Origin: an uncultured Clostridia bacterium
GTDB taxonomy: Bacteria; Bacillota; Clostridia; Christensenellales; Aristaeellaceae
Length of the DNA: 64,000 nt
Direction of reading: 5' to 3'
Assembly: GCA_934621505.1 (NCBI GenBank)
Contig: CAKTUU010000004.1
Coordinates: forward strand, 1 to 64,000
Position numbers and translations under genes: made by a program. Every line of letters begins with the position of its first letter. Position 1 is the first letter of the stretch. Below, one piece after another: positions 1 through 7,490 of the stretch. The notes beneath the pieces were generated by a model that saw only the letters and a program-made list of their open reading frames with translations, searched no databases and had not been told where the DNA came from.

Positions 1-1014
1 ACCAGATCGTAATCCGGTACCAGGCTGGCATCCGGGTAGACCATCTGGTCGCCGGGGGCCAGTTCAACGGTGGTGCTATAGATAGCGCCGCCATTCAGCA
101 GGTATTCTACCGTGACCCAGGCGTTCTGCATTTCCGGCTGCTTCTCCGCTACCGTAAAGCTGACGTAGCTGGGAGTAGCGGTGCCGTCGTTTTCCACATG
201 CACAGGCACGCCATCAGTGCTGACCAGATCGTAATCCGGTACCAGGCTGGCGTCCGGGTAGATCGTCTGGTCGCCGGGGGCCAGTTCAACGGTGGTGCTA
301 TAGATAGCGCCGCCATTCAGCAGGTATTCCACCGTCACCCAGGCGTTCTGGGCAGGGGCCTGTTTCTCCGCTACCGTAAAGCTGACATAGCTGGGGGTGG
401 CAGTGCCGTCGTTTTCCACATGCACGGGCACGCCATCAGTGCTGACCAGTTCATAATCCGGCACCAGGCTGGCATCCGGGTAGACCATCTGGTCGCCGGG
501 GGCCAGTTCAACGGTGGTGCTGTACACTGCGCCGCCGTTCAGCAGGTATTCCACCGTCACCCAGGCGTTCTGGGCGGGAGCCTGCTTTTCCGCTACCGTA
601 AAGCTGACGTAGCTGGGAGTAGCGGTGCCGTCGTTTTCCACATGCACAGGCACGCCATCAGTGCTGACCAGATCGTAATCCGGTACCAGGCTGGCATCCG
701 GGTAGACCATCTGGTCGCCGGGGGCCAGTTCAACGGTGGTGCTATAGATAGCGCCGCCATTCAGCAGGTATTCTACCGTGACCCAGGCGTTCTGCATTTC
801 CGGCTGCTTCTCCGCTACCGTAAAGCTGACGTAGCTGGGAGTAGCGGTGCCGTCGTTTTCCACATGCACAGGCACGCCATCAGTGCTGACCAGATCGTAA
901 TCCGGTACCAGGCTGGCATCCGGGTAGACCATCTGGTCGCCGGGGGCCAGTTCAACGGTGGTGCTGTATACAGCGCCGCCGTTCAGCAGGTATTCTACCG
1001 TGACCCAGGCATTC
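1..1014 (-). repeat. 222-bp in-frame tandem repeat array
   Basis: The phrase accagatcgtaatcc or a near copy recurs at 1, 223, 445, 667 and 889, exactly 222 bp apart, so each unit is 74 codons. Linkers between units alternate between an EKQPEMQ type and an EKQAPAQ type. The block 1-222 appears identical to 667-888, which is a higher-order period of 666 bp. Near-perfect DNA identity implies recent duplication or gene conversion. The array continues past the left edge. Confidence 0.93.
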
Positions 1015-1451
1015 TGGGGCTGCTCCGGCTGTTCGCTGGGCATGGGCTGGGTGGAAATATACAGCGGATAGCTGCTCACCAGCTGACCGTCCTGATACGC
1101 TTCAATATTGGCGGCCATGGAAACGCCGTCCACCTGAGAAGCGTCGGCGGGATACAGCATCGTACCCGCCTCCGGGGCATAGGTCAGATTTGGGTCCACC
1201 CCATTGACCTGCACCTGCACGCCATTGTACAAGGCTTCCTGTGGCAGGGTAGCCCAATAAACCGCCGTATCGCCATACAGGCTGGCGGCAGCCAGATAGC
1301 TTTGGGGCTGGCCCTGCGCGTCGGTATAAACCAGACTGACCGTAGGCAGGCTGGTTACATCCTGAGCCAGCGCCGCCACCGGCGCGGCCAGCTGGGCGGC
1401 CATCAGCAGCAGGCTGACAGCCAGCGCGGTAAACCGTTTCAAAATGTTCAT
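1..1451 (-). CDS. Secreted tandem-repeat surface protein (C-terminus beyond left edge)
   Basis: Reading leftwards from an ATG at 1451 the frame stays open to the window edge, so only the N-terminal ~480 residues are present. It starts MNILKRFTALAVSLLLMAAQ followed by AAPVAALA-Q, a clear signal peptide with an Ala-x-Ala cleavage site. About 120 residues of unique sequence follow, then a 74-residue repeat that begins QNAWVTVEYLLNGG and contains GDQMVYPDASLVPDYDLVS, copied at least four and a half times. AGGAGG lies about 10 nt before the ATG and a good promoter lies upstream. No catalytic motif is visible. Repeats of this kind usually act as stalk or adhesive modules of cell-surface proteins, but function is inferred. 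The anchor cannot be seen because the C-terminus is missing. Confidence 0.85.
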   Translation of the reverse strand, partial: MNILKRFTALAVSLLLMAAQLAAPVAALAQDVTSLPTVSLVYTDAQGQPQSYLAAASLYGDTAVYWATLPQEALYNGVQVQVNGVDPNLTYAPEAGTMLYPADASQVDGVSMAANIEAYQDGQLVSSYPLYISTQPMPSEQPEQPQNAWVTVEYLLNGGAVYSTTVELAPGDQMVYPDASLVPDYDLVSTDGVPVHVENDGTATPSYVSFTVAEKQPEMQNAWVTVEYLLNGGAIYSTTVELAPGDQMVYPDASLVPDYDLVSTDGVPVHVENDGTATPSYVSFTVAEKQAPAQNAWVTVEYLLNGGAVYSTTVELAPGDQMVYPDASLVPDYELVSTDGVPVHVENDGTATPSYVSFTVAEKQAPAQNAWVTVEYLLNGGAIYSTTVELAPGDQTIYPDASLVPDYDLVSTDGVPVHVENDGTATPSYVSFTVAEKQPEMQNAWVTVEYLLNGGAIYSTTVELAPGDQMVYPDASLVPDYDL

Positions 1452-1506
1452 TTCCTGTATTCCTCCTGTCTGCTTGCCCGGCGGCCGGGCATTAGGGGAC
1501 GCCTAT

Positions 1507-1535
1507 ATTGTACGGAGTTTGCATGGGAGTGTCAA
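1507..1535 (-). promoter_or_regulatory. Sigma-A type promoter for the repeat protein
   Basis: On the minus strand TTGACA (1535-1530) is followed after 17 bp by TACAAT (1512-1507). Transcription would start near 1500, about 50 nt before the ATG at 1451. The -35 is consensus and the -10 differs at one position. Confidence 0.7.
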
Positions 1536-1659
1536 GAAAAGGGCGCTGGAACTTCCTGTCGATCCCGGATGCAAAATCCGCGTTTTTTACATTCGTCACA
1601 AGGGGTCGGCCATACGGGCATCGAATAGGTTAAGGAATCTACTTTGGAGGCGACCACTC

Positions 1660-2214
1660 ATGTACGAAGATTTGCGGGAAATTCCCGTTCCCGGCAGCCA
1701 GCAGACCCTGTTTCACGGCGCGCTGATTGACGTAAGCCATATGCAGGTAACCCTGCCCAACGGCGAAACCGCCCTGCGGGAGATTGTGCATCACAAGGGG
1801 GCCGCCGCCGTAGTGCCTGTGGACAGCCAGGAAAACGTATACCTGGTGCGGCAGCACCGGGTGGCCGTGGACCTGATGACGCTGGAAATTCCCGCCGGTA
1901 AGCTGGACTATGCGGGCGAGGATCCCCTGTGCTGCGCCAAGCGGGAGCTGGAGGAGGAAACCGGCCTGCATGCCGAGCATTGGGAAAAGCTGTCCCATGT
2001 GGTTACCACCCCCGGCTTCTGCACCGAGATGATTGGGCTGTACCTGGCCACCGGCCTGTCCCAGCATCAGGATCATCCCGACCCGGACGAATTCCTGCAT
2101 GTGGAGAAGATGCCCCTGCGGCAGGCTGTGGACCGGGTCATGAGCGGCGAATTTCGGGACGCCAAAACAGCTCTGGGCCTGCTGATGGCCTGGCAGAAGC
2201 TGCACGGCCAATGA
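1660..2214 (+). CDS. Nudix hydrolase, ADP-ribose pyrophosphatase-like
   Basis: 184 residues. The Nudix box is visible as PAGKLDYAGEDPLCCAKREL then EEETGL. It carries the RELEEETG core that binds Mg2+, with one extra residue between the first Gly and Glu compared with the textbook spacing. The surrounding sequence (HHKGAAAVVPVD before the box, TTPGFCTE after it) matches the NudF-like ADP-ribose pyrophosphatases, which split ADP-ribose into AMP and ribose 5-phosphate in the cytoplasm. The ATG at 1660 was chosen because TTGGAGG ends 10 nt before it. It heads a same-strand group through thymidine kinase. Substrate is inferred from family resemblance; other nucleoside diphosphate sugars are possible. 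Confidence 0.88.
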   Translation: MYEDLREIPVPGSQQTLFHGALIDVSHMQVTLPNGETALREIVHHKGAAAVVPVDSQENVYLVRQHRVAVDLMTLEIPAGKLDYAGEDPLCCAKRELEEETGLHAEHWEKLSHVVTTPGFCTEMIGLYLATGLSQHQDHPDPDEFLHVEKMPLRQAVDRVMSGEFRDAKTALGLLMAWQKLHGQ

Positions 2215-2292
2215 CCGTACACCCAAAGTAACGACTGAATTTGTCCATTTGTTCCCTGTTTTGCGCATCTTTTTACGATTTTGGAGGAAAAA

Positions 2293-2436
2293 ATGGTTAT
2301 GGCGCGTTCCAAACGTTCCTTCGGCTTTTTCTGTTTGATGTTACTGCTTGCGCTGGTGCTGGCGGCGGGCGTTTATTTGCTGCTTCTGGGCCTGCGTGAG
2401 CCGCTGCCCCACCTGCCCGGCGGCAGATTTCTGTAA
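2293..2436 (+). CDS. Small single-pass membrane peptide, 47 aa
   Basis: A 47-codon frame, MVMARSKRSFGFFCLMLL and onward, preceded by TTGGAGGA 5-8 nt before the ATG. It has a basic N-terminus (Arg5, Lys7, Arg8), then about 24 hydrophobic residues forming one transmembrane helix, and a short Pro/Gly-rich tail ending GGRFL. It lies between the Nudix gene and an acetyltransferase gene on the same strand. Good start signals and membrane-protein character support real expression, but no family is recognised. A positive-inside N-terminus would place the tail outside the cell. Confidence 0.6.
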   Translation: MVMARSKRSFGFFCLMLLLALVLAAGVYLLLLGLREPLPHLPGGRFL

Positions 2437-2469
2437 TAACCGCGATCAGTTAAGGGAGGCGCCCCAGTC

Positions 2470-3045
2470 TTGCAGACCTTTTTGGAAATTTTCAGCCATC
2501 TGCCCACGCTGATGACCCGGCGGTTGATTTTGCGCCCCGCCCGCATGAGCGACGCGGAGGACATGTACGAATATTCCCGCGATCCTCTGGTGGCCCGTCA
2601 TGTGCTGTGGGACGCGCATACCTCCATCCACCAGACCCGGGGCTATCTTCGTTTTCTCATTCGCCAGTACCGCACCGGCGCGCCCAGCACCTTTGTGATT
2701 GTTTTAAAGGAAACAGGCAAGGTAATCGGCACCATCGGCTTTATGTGGATTCAGCAGGAAAACCGCTCCGCCGAGGTGGGCTACAGCCTGAGCCGCCGCT
2801 ATTGGAATCAGGGCTACATGTCCGAGGCCCTGCGGGCTATTGTGGACTTTGGCTTTACCAAACTGAGCCTGAACCGTATCGAGGCCCAGCACGAATGCGA
2901 CAACCCCGCCAGCGGGCATGTAATGCGCAACGCGGGCATGCTGCATGAGGGCGCCCTGCGTCAGCGCCTGTATAACAAGGGCCGTTATGTGGATGTGGAA
3001 CTGTACGCCATTGTGCGCAGCGATTTTGAGGGAGGTCCAAAATGA
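2470..3045 (+). CDS. GNAT acetyltransferase, RimJ/RimL-like
   Basis: 191 residues starting at TTG 2470, with AAGGGAGG ending 10 nt upstream. It begins with the RimJ/RimL pattern MTRRLILRPARMSDAEDMYEY. Further on are TGKVIGTIGFMWI, VGYSLSRRYWNQGYMSEAL (acetyl-CoA pyrophosphate-binding loop R-x-x-x-x-G) and NPASGHVMRNAGMLHEG. Such enzymes transfer acetyl groups from acetyl-CoA to protein N-termini or small amines; the acceptor is unknown. The stop overlaps the next start (ATGA at 3042), so it is translationally coupled to the lipoprotein gene. Confidence 0.88.
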   Translation: MQTFLEIFSHLPTLMTRRLILRPARMSDAEDMYEYSRDPLVARHVLWDAHTSIHQTRGYLRFLIRQYRTGAPSTFVIVLKETGKVIGTIGFMWIQQENRSAEVGYSLSRRYWNQGYMSEALRAIVDFGFTKLSLNRIEAQHECDNPASGHVMRNAGMLHEGALRQRLYNKGRYVDVELYAIVRSDFEGGPK

Positions 3046-3839
3046 TTCACAAAGGACGGCGCGTTCTGCTGGCGCTGCTGCTGCTTTCCGCCGTATTTGG
3101 GCTGAGCGCATGCAGCCAGAACCATTCTGCCGATTATGAAAAGGCGATTGATCTGTTTTCCAAGGGCGACTACGCCGAAGCGGCCCAGACCTTTGAAAAA
3201 CTGGGCGACTATGCCCAGGCCCAAACCTACGCCGCATATTCCCAGGGCCTTGTGTTTTACGACCAGGGCCAGTATTCCGCCGCGGAGCCCTATTTTGCCA
3301 AAGCTCGCGACTTTATGTACGGCGAGCAGCGCTACCAGTTCTGCCATGCCGTGGCCCTGGAGGAAAACGGCAGCTATGCCGAAGCCGCCAAGGCTTTTGA
3401 GGCGTTGGGGGATTTTGAAAACGCGTCACTGCACTACCAGTACTGCCGTGCCTGCGCCGCGGAGATTAACAAGGACTATTCCACCGCCCTGTTTGCCTTT
3501 GAGGCCGCCATTCCCCTCAACGACGCGGAGGACCGCCTTTACGGGCTGCGGGGGCAGATTTACAACCGGGCCATTGCCTGCCGGGAAAGCGGCGATTATG
3601 AATCCGCCATTGTGCTGTTTACCATGCTGGGTGATTATTTAAGCAGCGCGGACCAGGCGGTGGAATGCAAGGACCTGTACCGGGAAGCCCAATATACCCA
3701 GGCGGACGCGCTGGAAACCCAGGGCGGCTTGCAGTCCGCCTACGACCTGTTCAACTCCCTGACCGGCTACCGGGACGCGGCGCAGCGGGCGGAAGACCTG
3801 GCCCAGCGCCTGGGCATTGATACCAGTACAAACAACTAA
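3042..3839 (+). CDS. TPR-repeat lipoprotein
   Basis: 265 residues. A basic start and hydrophobic core lead to the lipobox LSAC with the lipidated cysteine at position 24, so it should be anchored to the outer face of the membrane by diacylglycerol. The remainder is a run of about five to six helical repeats with the TPR/Sel1 look, for example YEKAIDLFSKGDYAEAAQTF and YAEAAKAFEALGDFENA. TPR arrays bind other proteins; no enzyme motif is seen. It overlaps the acetyltransferase stop by 4 bp and precedes thymidine kinase, whose role is unrelated. Confidence 0.85.
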   Translation: MIHKGRRVLLALLLLSAVFGLSACSQNHSADYEKAIDLFSKGDYAEAAQTFEKLGDYAQAQTYAAYSQGLVFYDQGQYSAAEPYFAKARDFMYGEQRYQFCHAVALEENGSYAEAAKAFEALGDFENASLHYQYCRACAAEINKDYSTALFAFEAAIPLNDAEDRLYGLRGQIYNRAIACRESGDYESAIVLFTMLGDYLSSADQAVECKDLYREAQYTQADALETQGGLQSAYDLFNSLTGYRDAAQRAEDLAQRLGIDTSTNN

Positions 3840-3863
3840 CACAAAGTAAGGATGGATTTGGTC

Positions 3864-4418
3864 ATGGCAAAGCTGTATTTTCGTTATGGGGCCATGGGTT
3901 CCAGCAAAACCGCCAACGCCCTGATGGTGCGCTATAATTATCTGGAGCGCGGGCAGCAGGTGCTGATGCTGAAGCCCCGTCTGGATAACCGGGATGGGGA
4001 ACGCATCATCGCCAGCCGCTGCGGCCTTAGCTGCGAGGGAGCGTATGTGGAGGATATCGATACCCTGAACGTGCGAAACTACAGCTGCGTTATTGTGGAT
4101 GAAGCCCAGTTTTTGACCAAAGCCCAGGTGGAACGGCTGGTGCGTGTGGTGGATGAGGACAACGTGCCCGTAATCGCCTACGGCCTGCGGGCGGATTTTC
4201 AGGGCAACCTGTTTGAGGGCAGCCAATGGCTGCTGGCCTGGGCCGACACCATTGAGGAGGTCAAAACCATTTGCTGGTGCGGCAAAAAGGCCATTTGCAA
4301 CGCCCGGGTCATTGACGGGCATGTGGTCAAGGAGGGCGAGCAGATCGTTCTGGGCGGCAATGAAAGCTACGTCAGTCTGTGCCGCAAGCACTGGACCACA
4401 GGCATGCTCAAGCCCTGA
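3864..4418 (+). CDS. tdk: Thymidine kinase, type II
   Basis: Phosphorylates thymidine to dTMP with ATP in pyrimidine salvage. The protein begins MAKLYFRYGAMGSSKTANAL; the P-loop GAMGSSKT sits at residues 9-16. A Walker B-like IIVDEAQFL follows. Zinc ligands are a CWC pair plus a CNARV cysteine and a late CRKHW cysteine, around the thymidine-binding lasso. At 184 residues it matches the family. ATG 3864 is preferred over an in-frame ATG at 3852 because AAGGA lies at 3848-3852, giving an 11-nt spacing for 3864, whereas 3852 has no ribosome site. A hairpin terminator follows the stop. Confidence 0.93.
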   Translation: MAKLYFRYGAMGSSKTANALMVRYNYLERGQQVLMLKPRLDNRDGERIIASRCGLSCEGAYVEDIDTLNVRNYSCVIVDEAQFLTKAQVERLVRVVDEDNVPVIAYGLRADFQGNLFEGSQWLLAWADTIEEVKTICWCGKKAICNARVIDGHVVKEGEQIVLGGNESYVSLCRKHWTTGMLKP

Positions 4419-4454
4419 TTTTTGTTTGTATACTGCTTTTACAGCAAGCGTTTT

Positions 4455-4487
4455 GAGCGGCTGATTCGGCCGCTCTTTTCTTTTTTT
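4455..4487 (+). terminator. Intrinsic terminator after tdk
   Basis: Inverted repeat gagcggc (4455-4461) / gccgctc (4469-4475) with a 7-nt loop, followed directly by ttttctttttttc. It closes the Nudix-tdk group and insulates the copper operon promoter just downstream. Confidence 0.85.
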
Positions 4488-4498
4488 CAAATTTTCTG

Positions 4499-4527
4499 TT
4501 GACAAATACCCTATGGGGGTATATGAT
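4499..4527 (+). promoter_or_regulatory. Copper-responsive promoter with CsoR operator in the spacer
   Basis: TTGACA (4499-4504) and TATGAT (4522-4527) are separated by exactly 17 bp. The spacer carries the GC-rich pseudo-palindrome ATACCCTATGGGGGTAT (4506-4522), the hallmark CsoR box. Bound apo-CsoR would sit between the -35 and -10 and block RNA polymerase; Cu(I) binding would release it. The arrangement implies autoregulation of csoR together with copA. Confidence 0.9.
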
Positions 4528-4552
4528 ATCAGCCGAAAGGAGGCGCATTCCG

Positions 4553-4852
4553 ATGGAAAAGGTTTGCCCCTGCCACAAAACCAAGCAGCGCACATCTCAG
4601 GAGATGAAGGCGCTGATGAACCGGCTCAGCCGCATTGAGGGCCAAATTCGCGGGATTCGCGGAATGGTTGAAAAAAACGCCTACTGCACAGACATACTAA
4701 CCCAGTCCGCCGCTGTGTCCGCCGCCCTGAACGCCTTTAACCGCGAGCTGCTCAGCAACCACATTCACACCTGCGTGGCGACGGATATCCGCAATGGTCA
4801 TGACGAGGTCATTGACGAATTGATGGTCACCCTGCAAAAGCTGATGAAATAA
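4553..4852 (+). CDS. csoR: Copper-sensing transcriptional repressor CsoR
   Basis: 99 residues, all-helical DUF156 family. The Cu(I) ligands are in the same positions as in the Bacillus protein: Cys45 (NAYCTD), His70 and Cys74 (NHIHTC, i.e. H-x3-C). The N-terminus MEKVCPCHKTKQR is typical. ATG 4553 was chosen because GAAAGGAGG ends 10 nt upstream; an in-frame ATG at 4499 would overlap the promoter itself. The gene is first in the operon, 10 bp before copA, behind a promoter with a matching CsoR box. Related family members sense formaldehyde (FrmR) or nickel (RcnR), but the ligands and the copper ATPase neighbour argue for copper. Confidence 0.95.
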   Translation: MEKVCPCHKTKQRTSQEMKALMNRLSRIEGQIRGIRGMVEKNAYCTDILTQSAAVSAALNAFNRELLSNHIHTCVATDIRNGHDEVIDELMVTLQKLMK

Positions 4853-4862
4853 GGAGGCTTTT

Positions 4863-7355
4863 ATGAAGCAATTTAACGTTACCGGCATGAGCTGCGCCGC
4901 GTGCAGCTCCCGTGTGGAAAAGGCCGTATCCGCCGTACAAGGCGTTACGTCCTGCTCGGTCAGCCTGCTGACCAATTCCATGGGGGTTGAGGGTACCGCC
5001 AGCGACAGCGCCATTATTCAGGCTGTGCAAAACGCGGGCTACGGGGCCAGCGTCAAGGGGGCAGCCGCCCCGGCCCGGCAGGCGGACGATGCCTTGGCGG
5101 ACCATGAAACCCCGGCGCTAAGGCGCAGACTGCTGGCCTCGCTGATTTTTCTGATTTTGCTGATGTACATTTCCATGGGCCACATGATGTGGGGCTGGCC
5201 CCTGCCCTTCTTTGGCGATAACCATGTGGCCATGGGTCTGGTGCAGCTGCTTTTGACCACCATTGTAATGGTCATCAATCAAAAATTCTTTATCAGCGGC
5301 TTCAAAAGCCTGTGGCACCGCGCTCCCAACATGGACACGCTGGTCGCGCTGGGCTCCAGCGCGTCCTATCTGTACAGCGTCTACGCCCTGTTCGCCATGA
5401 CCTTTGCCCAGCAGGCCGGGGACAGCGCGGCGGTTATGCATTACATGCACGAATTTTACTTTGAGTCCGCCGCCATGATTTTAACCCTGATTACCGTGGG
5501 CAAAATGCTGGAAGCCCGCTCCAAGGGCAAAACCACCGACGCCCTGAAGGGCCTGATGAAGCTGGCTCCCCAAACCGCGGTTCTGCTGGTGGACGGTAAG
5601 GAAACCACTGTGCCCATCGCGCAGGTAAAGCCCGGCGACGTCTTTGTGGTGCGCCCCGGCGAAAGCATTCCCGTAGACGGGGTGGTAGAGGACGGAACCA
5701 GCGCCGTTAACGAATCCGCCCTGACCGGCGAGAGCGTTCCCGTAGACAAACAGCCCGGGGACAGCGTATCCGCCGCCACGGTCAACCAGTCCGGCTTCCT
5801 TACCTGCCGGGCCACCCGGGTAGGCGAGGATACCACCCTGTCCCAGATCATCCGCATGGTCAGCGACGCAGCCGCCACCAAAGCTCCCATCGCCAAGGTG
5901 GCGGATAAGGTCAGCGGCGTGTTTGTGCCCATTGTCATCAGCATTGCCGCCGTTACCATCGCCGTATGGCTGCTGGCAGGCAAGCCCTTCGGGTACGCTC
6001 TGGCCCGCGGCATCTCCGTGCTGGTCATCAGCTGCCCCTGCGCTCTGGGGCTGGCAACGCCTGTGGCCATTATGGTAGGCAACGGCATGGGCGCTAAAAA
6101 CGGCATTCTGTTTAAAACCGCCGCTTCTTTGGAGGAGACGGGCAAGGTATCCGTCATTGCGCTGGACAAAACCGGCACCATCACCAGCGGCGAGCCGGTG
6201 GTAACCGACGTGCTGCCCGCCGACGGCGTATCCGAGGATTTGCTGTGGCAGAGCGCATACGCCCTGGAGCAAAAGAGCGAGCATCCGCTGGCCCGGGCCA
6301 TTGTAAAAGCCGCTGAGGAACAGCAGCTGTCCTGCCAGACTGTGGACCATTTCGAGGCGCTGCCCGGCAACGGGCTGACCGCCGCTCTGGAAGGCGGCGA
6401 AGCCCTTACAGGCGGCAACCTGCGCTTCATTCGTGAGCATGCCGCCGTGCCTGATACTATGGAGGAAAAGGCCGCCCAGCTATCCGCCACGGGCAAAACG
6501 CCGCTGTTTTTCAGCCGAGGCGGCAAGCTGCTGGGCGTCATCGCCGTGGCCGACGCCATCAAGCCGGACAGCGCCGAAGCCATCCGCCAGCTGCACGGCA
6601 TGGGCCTGCATGTGGTAATGCTGACCGGCGACAATGAAAAAACCGCCCAGGCCATTGGCGCGCAGGCGGGCGTGGACGAGGTGATCGCCGGCGTACTGCC
6701 GGACGGCAAGGAGGCCGTTGTGCGCAAGCTGGCCGCCAAGGGCAAGGTTGCCATGGTAGGCGACGGCATCAACGACGCTCCCGCCCTGATCCGGGCGGAT
6801 GTGGGAATCGCCATTGGCGCTGGTACGGACGTGGCCATTGACGCGGCCGATGTGGTACTGATGAACAGCCGCCTGAGCGATGTGCCCGCCGCCATTCGCC
6901 TGAGCCGGGCCACCCTGCGCAACATTCACGAAAACCTGTTCTGGGCCTTTATTTACAACGTCATCGGCATTCCACTGGCCGCCGGTGTGTGGATTCCCCT
7001 CTTTGGCTGGCAGCTGAACCCCATGTTTGGGGCGGCGGCCATGAGCCTGTCCAGCTTTTGTGTTGTCTCCAACGCGCTGCGGCTGAATCTGTTTGATTTG
7101 CACAGCGCGAAGCGGGATCATCAAATCAAACAACATCGAAAGGAGAACCAAACCATGGAAAAGACGCTGAAGGTAGAAGGCATGATGTGCGGGCACTGCG
7201 AGGCCCATGTGAAGCAGGCTCTGGAAGCGCTGCCCCAGGTAACCGAGGCCACTGCCGACCATGTGTCCGGCACAGTCGTCGTCAAGCTGAACGCGGACGT
7301 CAGCGACGCCGAGCTGGCCAAGGCTGTGGAGACCGCCGGTTATCATGTAAAGTAA
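4863..7355 (+). CDS. copA: Copper-exporting P1B-type ATPase with N- and C-terminal metal-binding domains
   Basis: 830 residues. It pumps Cu(I) out of the cytoplasm using ATP. The order is an N-terminal heavy-metal domain (GMSCAAC, Cys11 and Cys14), membrane helices, the actuator TGES loop, and the metal-transport CPC motif at 391-393. Then come the phosphorylated Asp435 in DKTGT, the SEHPLA nucleotide-site motif and GDGINDAPAL near 633. Unusually the frame continues into a second HMA domain (GMMCGHC, Cys776 and Cys779) after a linker with its own ribosome site and ATG, so the last 66 codons can also be made as a separate CopZ. AAGGAGG lies at 4851-4857. The frame is continuous, with no stop between the ATPase and the tail. 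Confidence 0.94.
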   Translation: MKQFNVTGMSCAACSSRVEKAVSAVQGVTSCSVSLLTNSMGVEGTASDSAIIQAVQNAGYGASVKGAAAPARQADDALADHETPALRRRLLASLIFLILLMYISMGHMMWGWPLPFFGDNHVAMGLVQLLLTTIVMVINQKFFISGFKSLWHRAPNMDTLVALGSSASYLYSVYALFAMTFAQQAGDSAAVMHYMHEFYFESAAMILTLITVGKMLEARSKGKTTDALKGLMKLAPQTAVLLVDGKETTVPIAQVKPGDVFVVRPGESIPVDGVVEDGTSAVNESALTGESVPVDKQPGDSVSAATVNQSGFLTCRATRVGEDTTLSQIIRMVSDAAATKAPIAKVADKVSGVFVPIVISIAAVTIAVWLLAGKPFGYALARGISVLVISCPCALGLATPVAIMVGNGMGAKNGILFKTAASLEETGKVSVIALDKTGTITSGEPVVTDVLPADGVSEDLLWQSAYALEQKSEHPLARAIVKAAEEQQLSCQTVDHFEALPGNGLTAALEGGEALTGGNLRFIREHAAVPDTMEEKAAQLSATGKTPLFFSRGGKLLGVIAVADAIKPDSAEAIRQLHGMGLHVVMLTGDNEKTAQAIGAQAGVDEVIAGVLPDGKEAVVRKLAAKGKVAMVGDGINDAPALIRADVGIAIGAGTDVAIDAADVVLMNSRLSDVPAAIRLSRATLRNIHENLFWAFIYNVIGIPLAAGVWIPLFGWQLNPMFGAAAMSLSSFCVVSNALRLNLFDLHSAKRDHQIKQHRKENQTMEKTLKVEGMMCGHCEAHVKQALEALPQVTEATADHVSGTVVVKLNADVSDAELAKAVETAGYHVK
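7155..7355 (+). CDS. copZ: Copper chaperone CopZ from an internal start in copA
   Basis: An in-frame ATG at 7155 (Met765 of CopA) is preceded by AAAGGAG at 7139-7145 with 9-nt spacing, an unusually good ribosome site inside a gene. The product would be 66 residues, MEKTLKVEGMMCGHCEAHV and onward, a complete ferredoxin-like HMA domain of normal CopZ length. CopZ carries Cu(I) to the ATPase or to CsoR. Most Firmicutes encode it separately; here it is nested in phase with copA. Whether the long form, the short form or both are made is not visible from sequence. Confidence 0.72.
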   Translation: MEKTLKVEGMMCGHCEAHVKQALEALPQVTEATADHVSGTVVVKLNADVSDAELAKAVETAGYHVK

Positions 7356-7410
7356 AAGGCCATTTGCCCGACCGCCTCACGGCGGCTGGCGGAAGGCCCG
7401 CCGCATACGC

Positions 7411-7451
7411 AAGGAGCCTGATTTGCCCGGCTTGAGCAAATCAGGCTCCTT
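7411..7451 (+). terminator. Strong intrinsic terminator after copA
   Basis: A perfect 16-bp stem, aaggagcctgatttgc (7411-7426) with gcaaatcaggctcctt (7436-7451), and a 9-nt loop, followed by ttggtttatt. It lies between the convergent copper operon and the VTC gene, so it may also stop leftward transcripts, though the minus side lacks a good U-tract. Confidence 0.85.
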
Positions 7452-7490
7452 TGGTTTATTCATTCATTGGAAACGCGAATAGGCAATCCC

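Noticed and set aside
1..1014. CRISPR-like array
   Set aside because: Units are 222 bp and contiguous with no unique spacers, and they are in frame within a protein.
198..1628. Plus-strand frame with His/Gln-rich repeats at the left end
   Set aside because: The 222-bp repeats keep both strands open. The minus strand has signal peptide, AGGAGG site and promoter, so it is the coding one.
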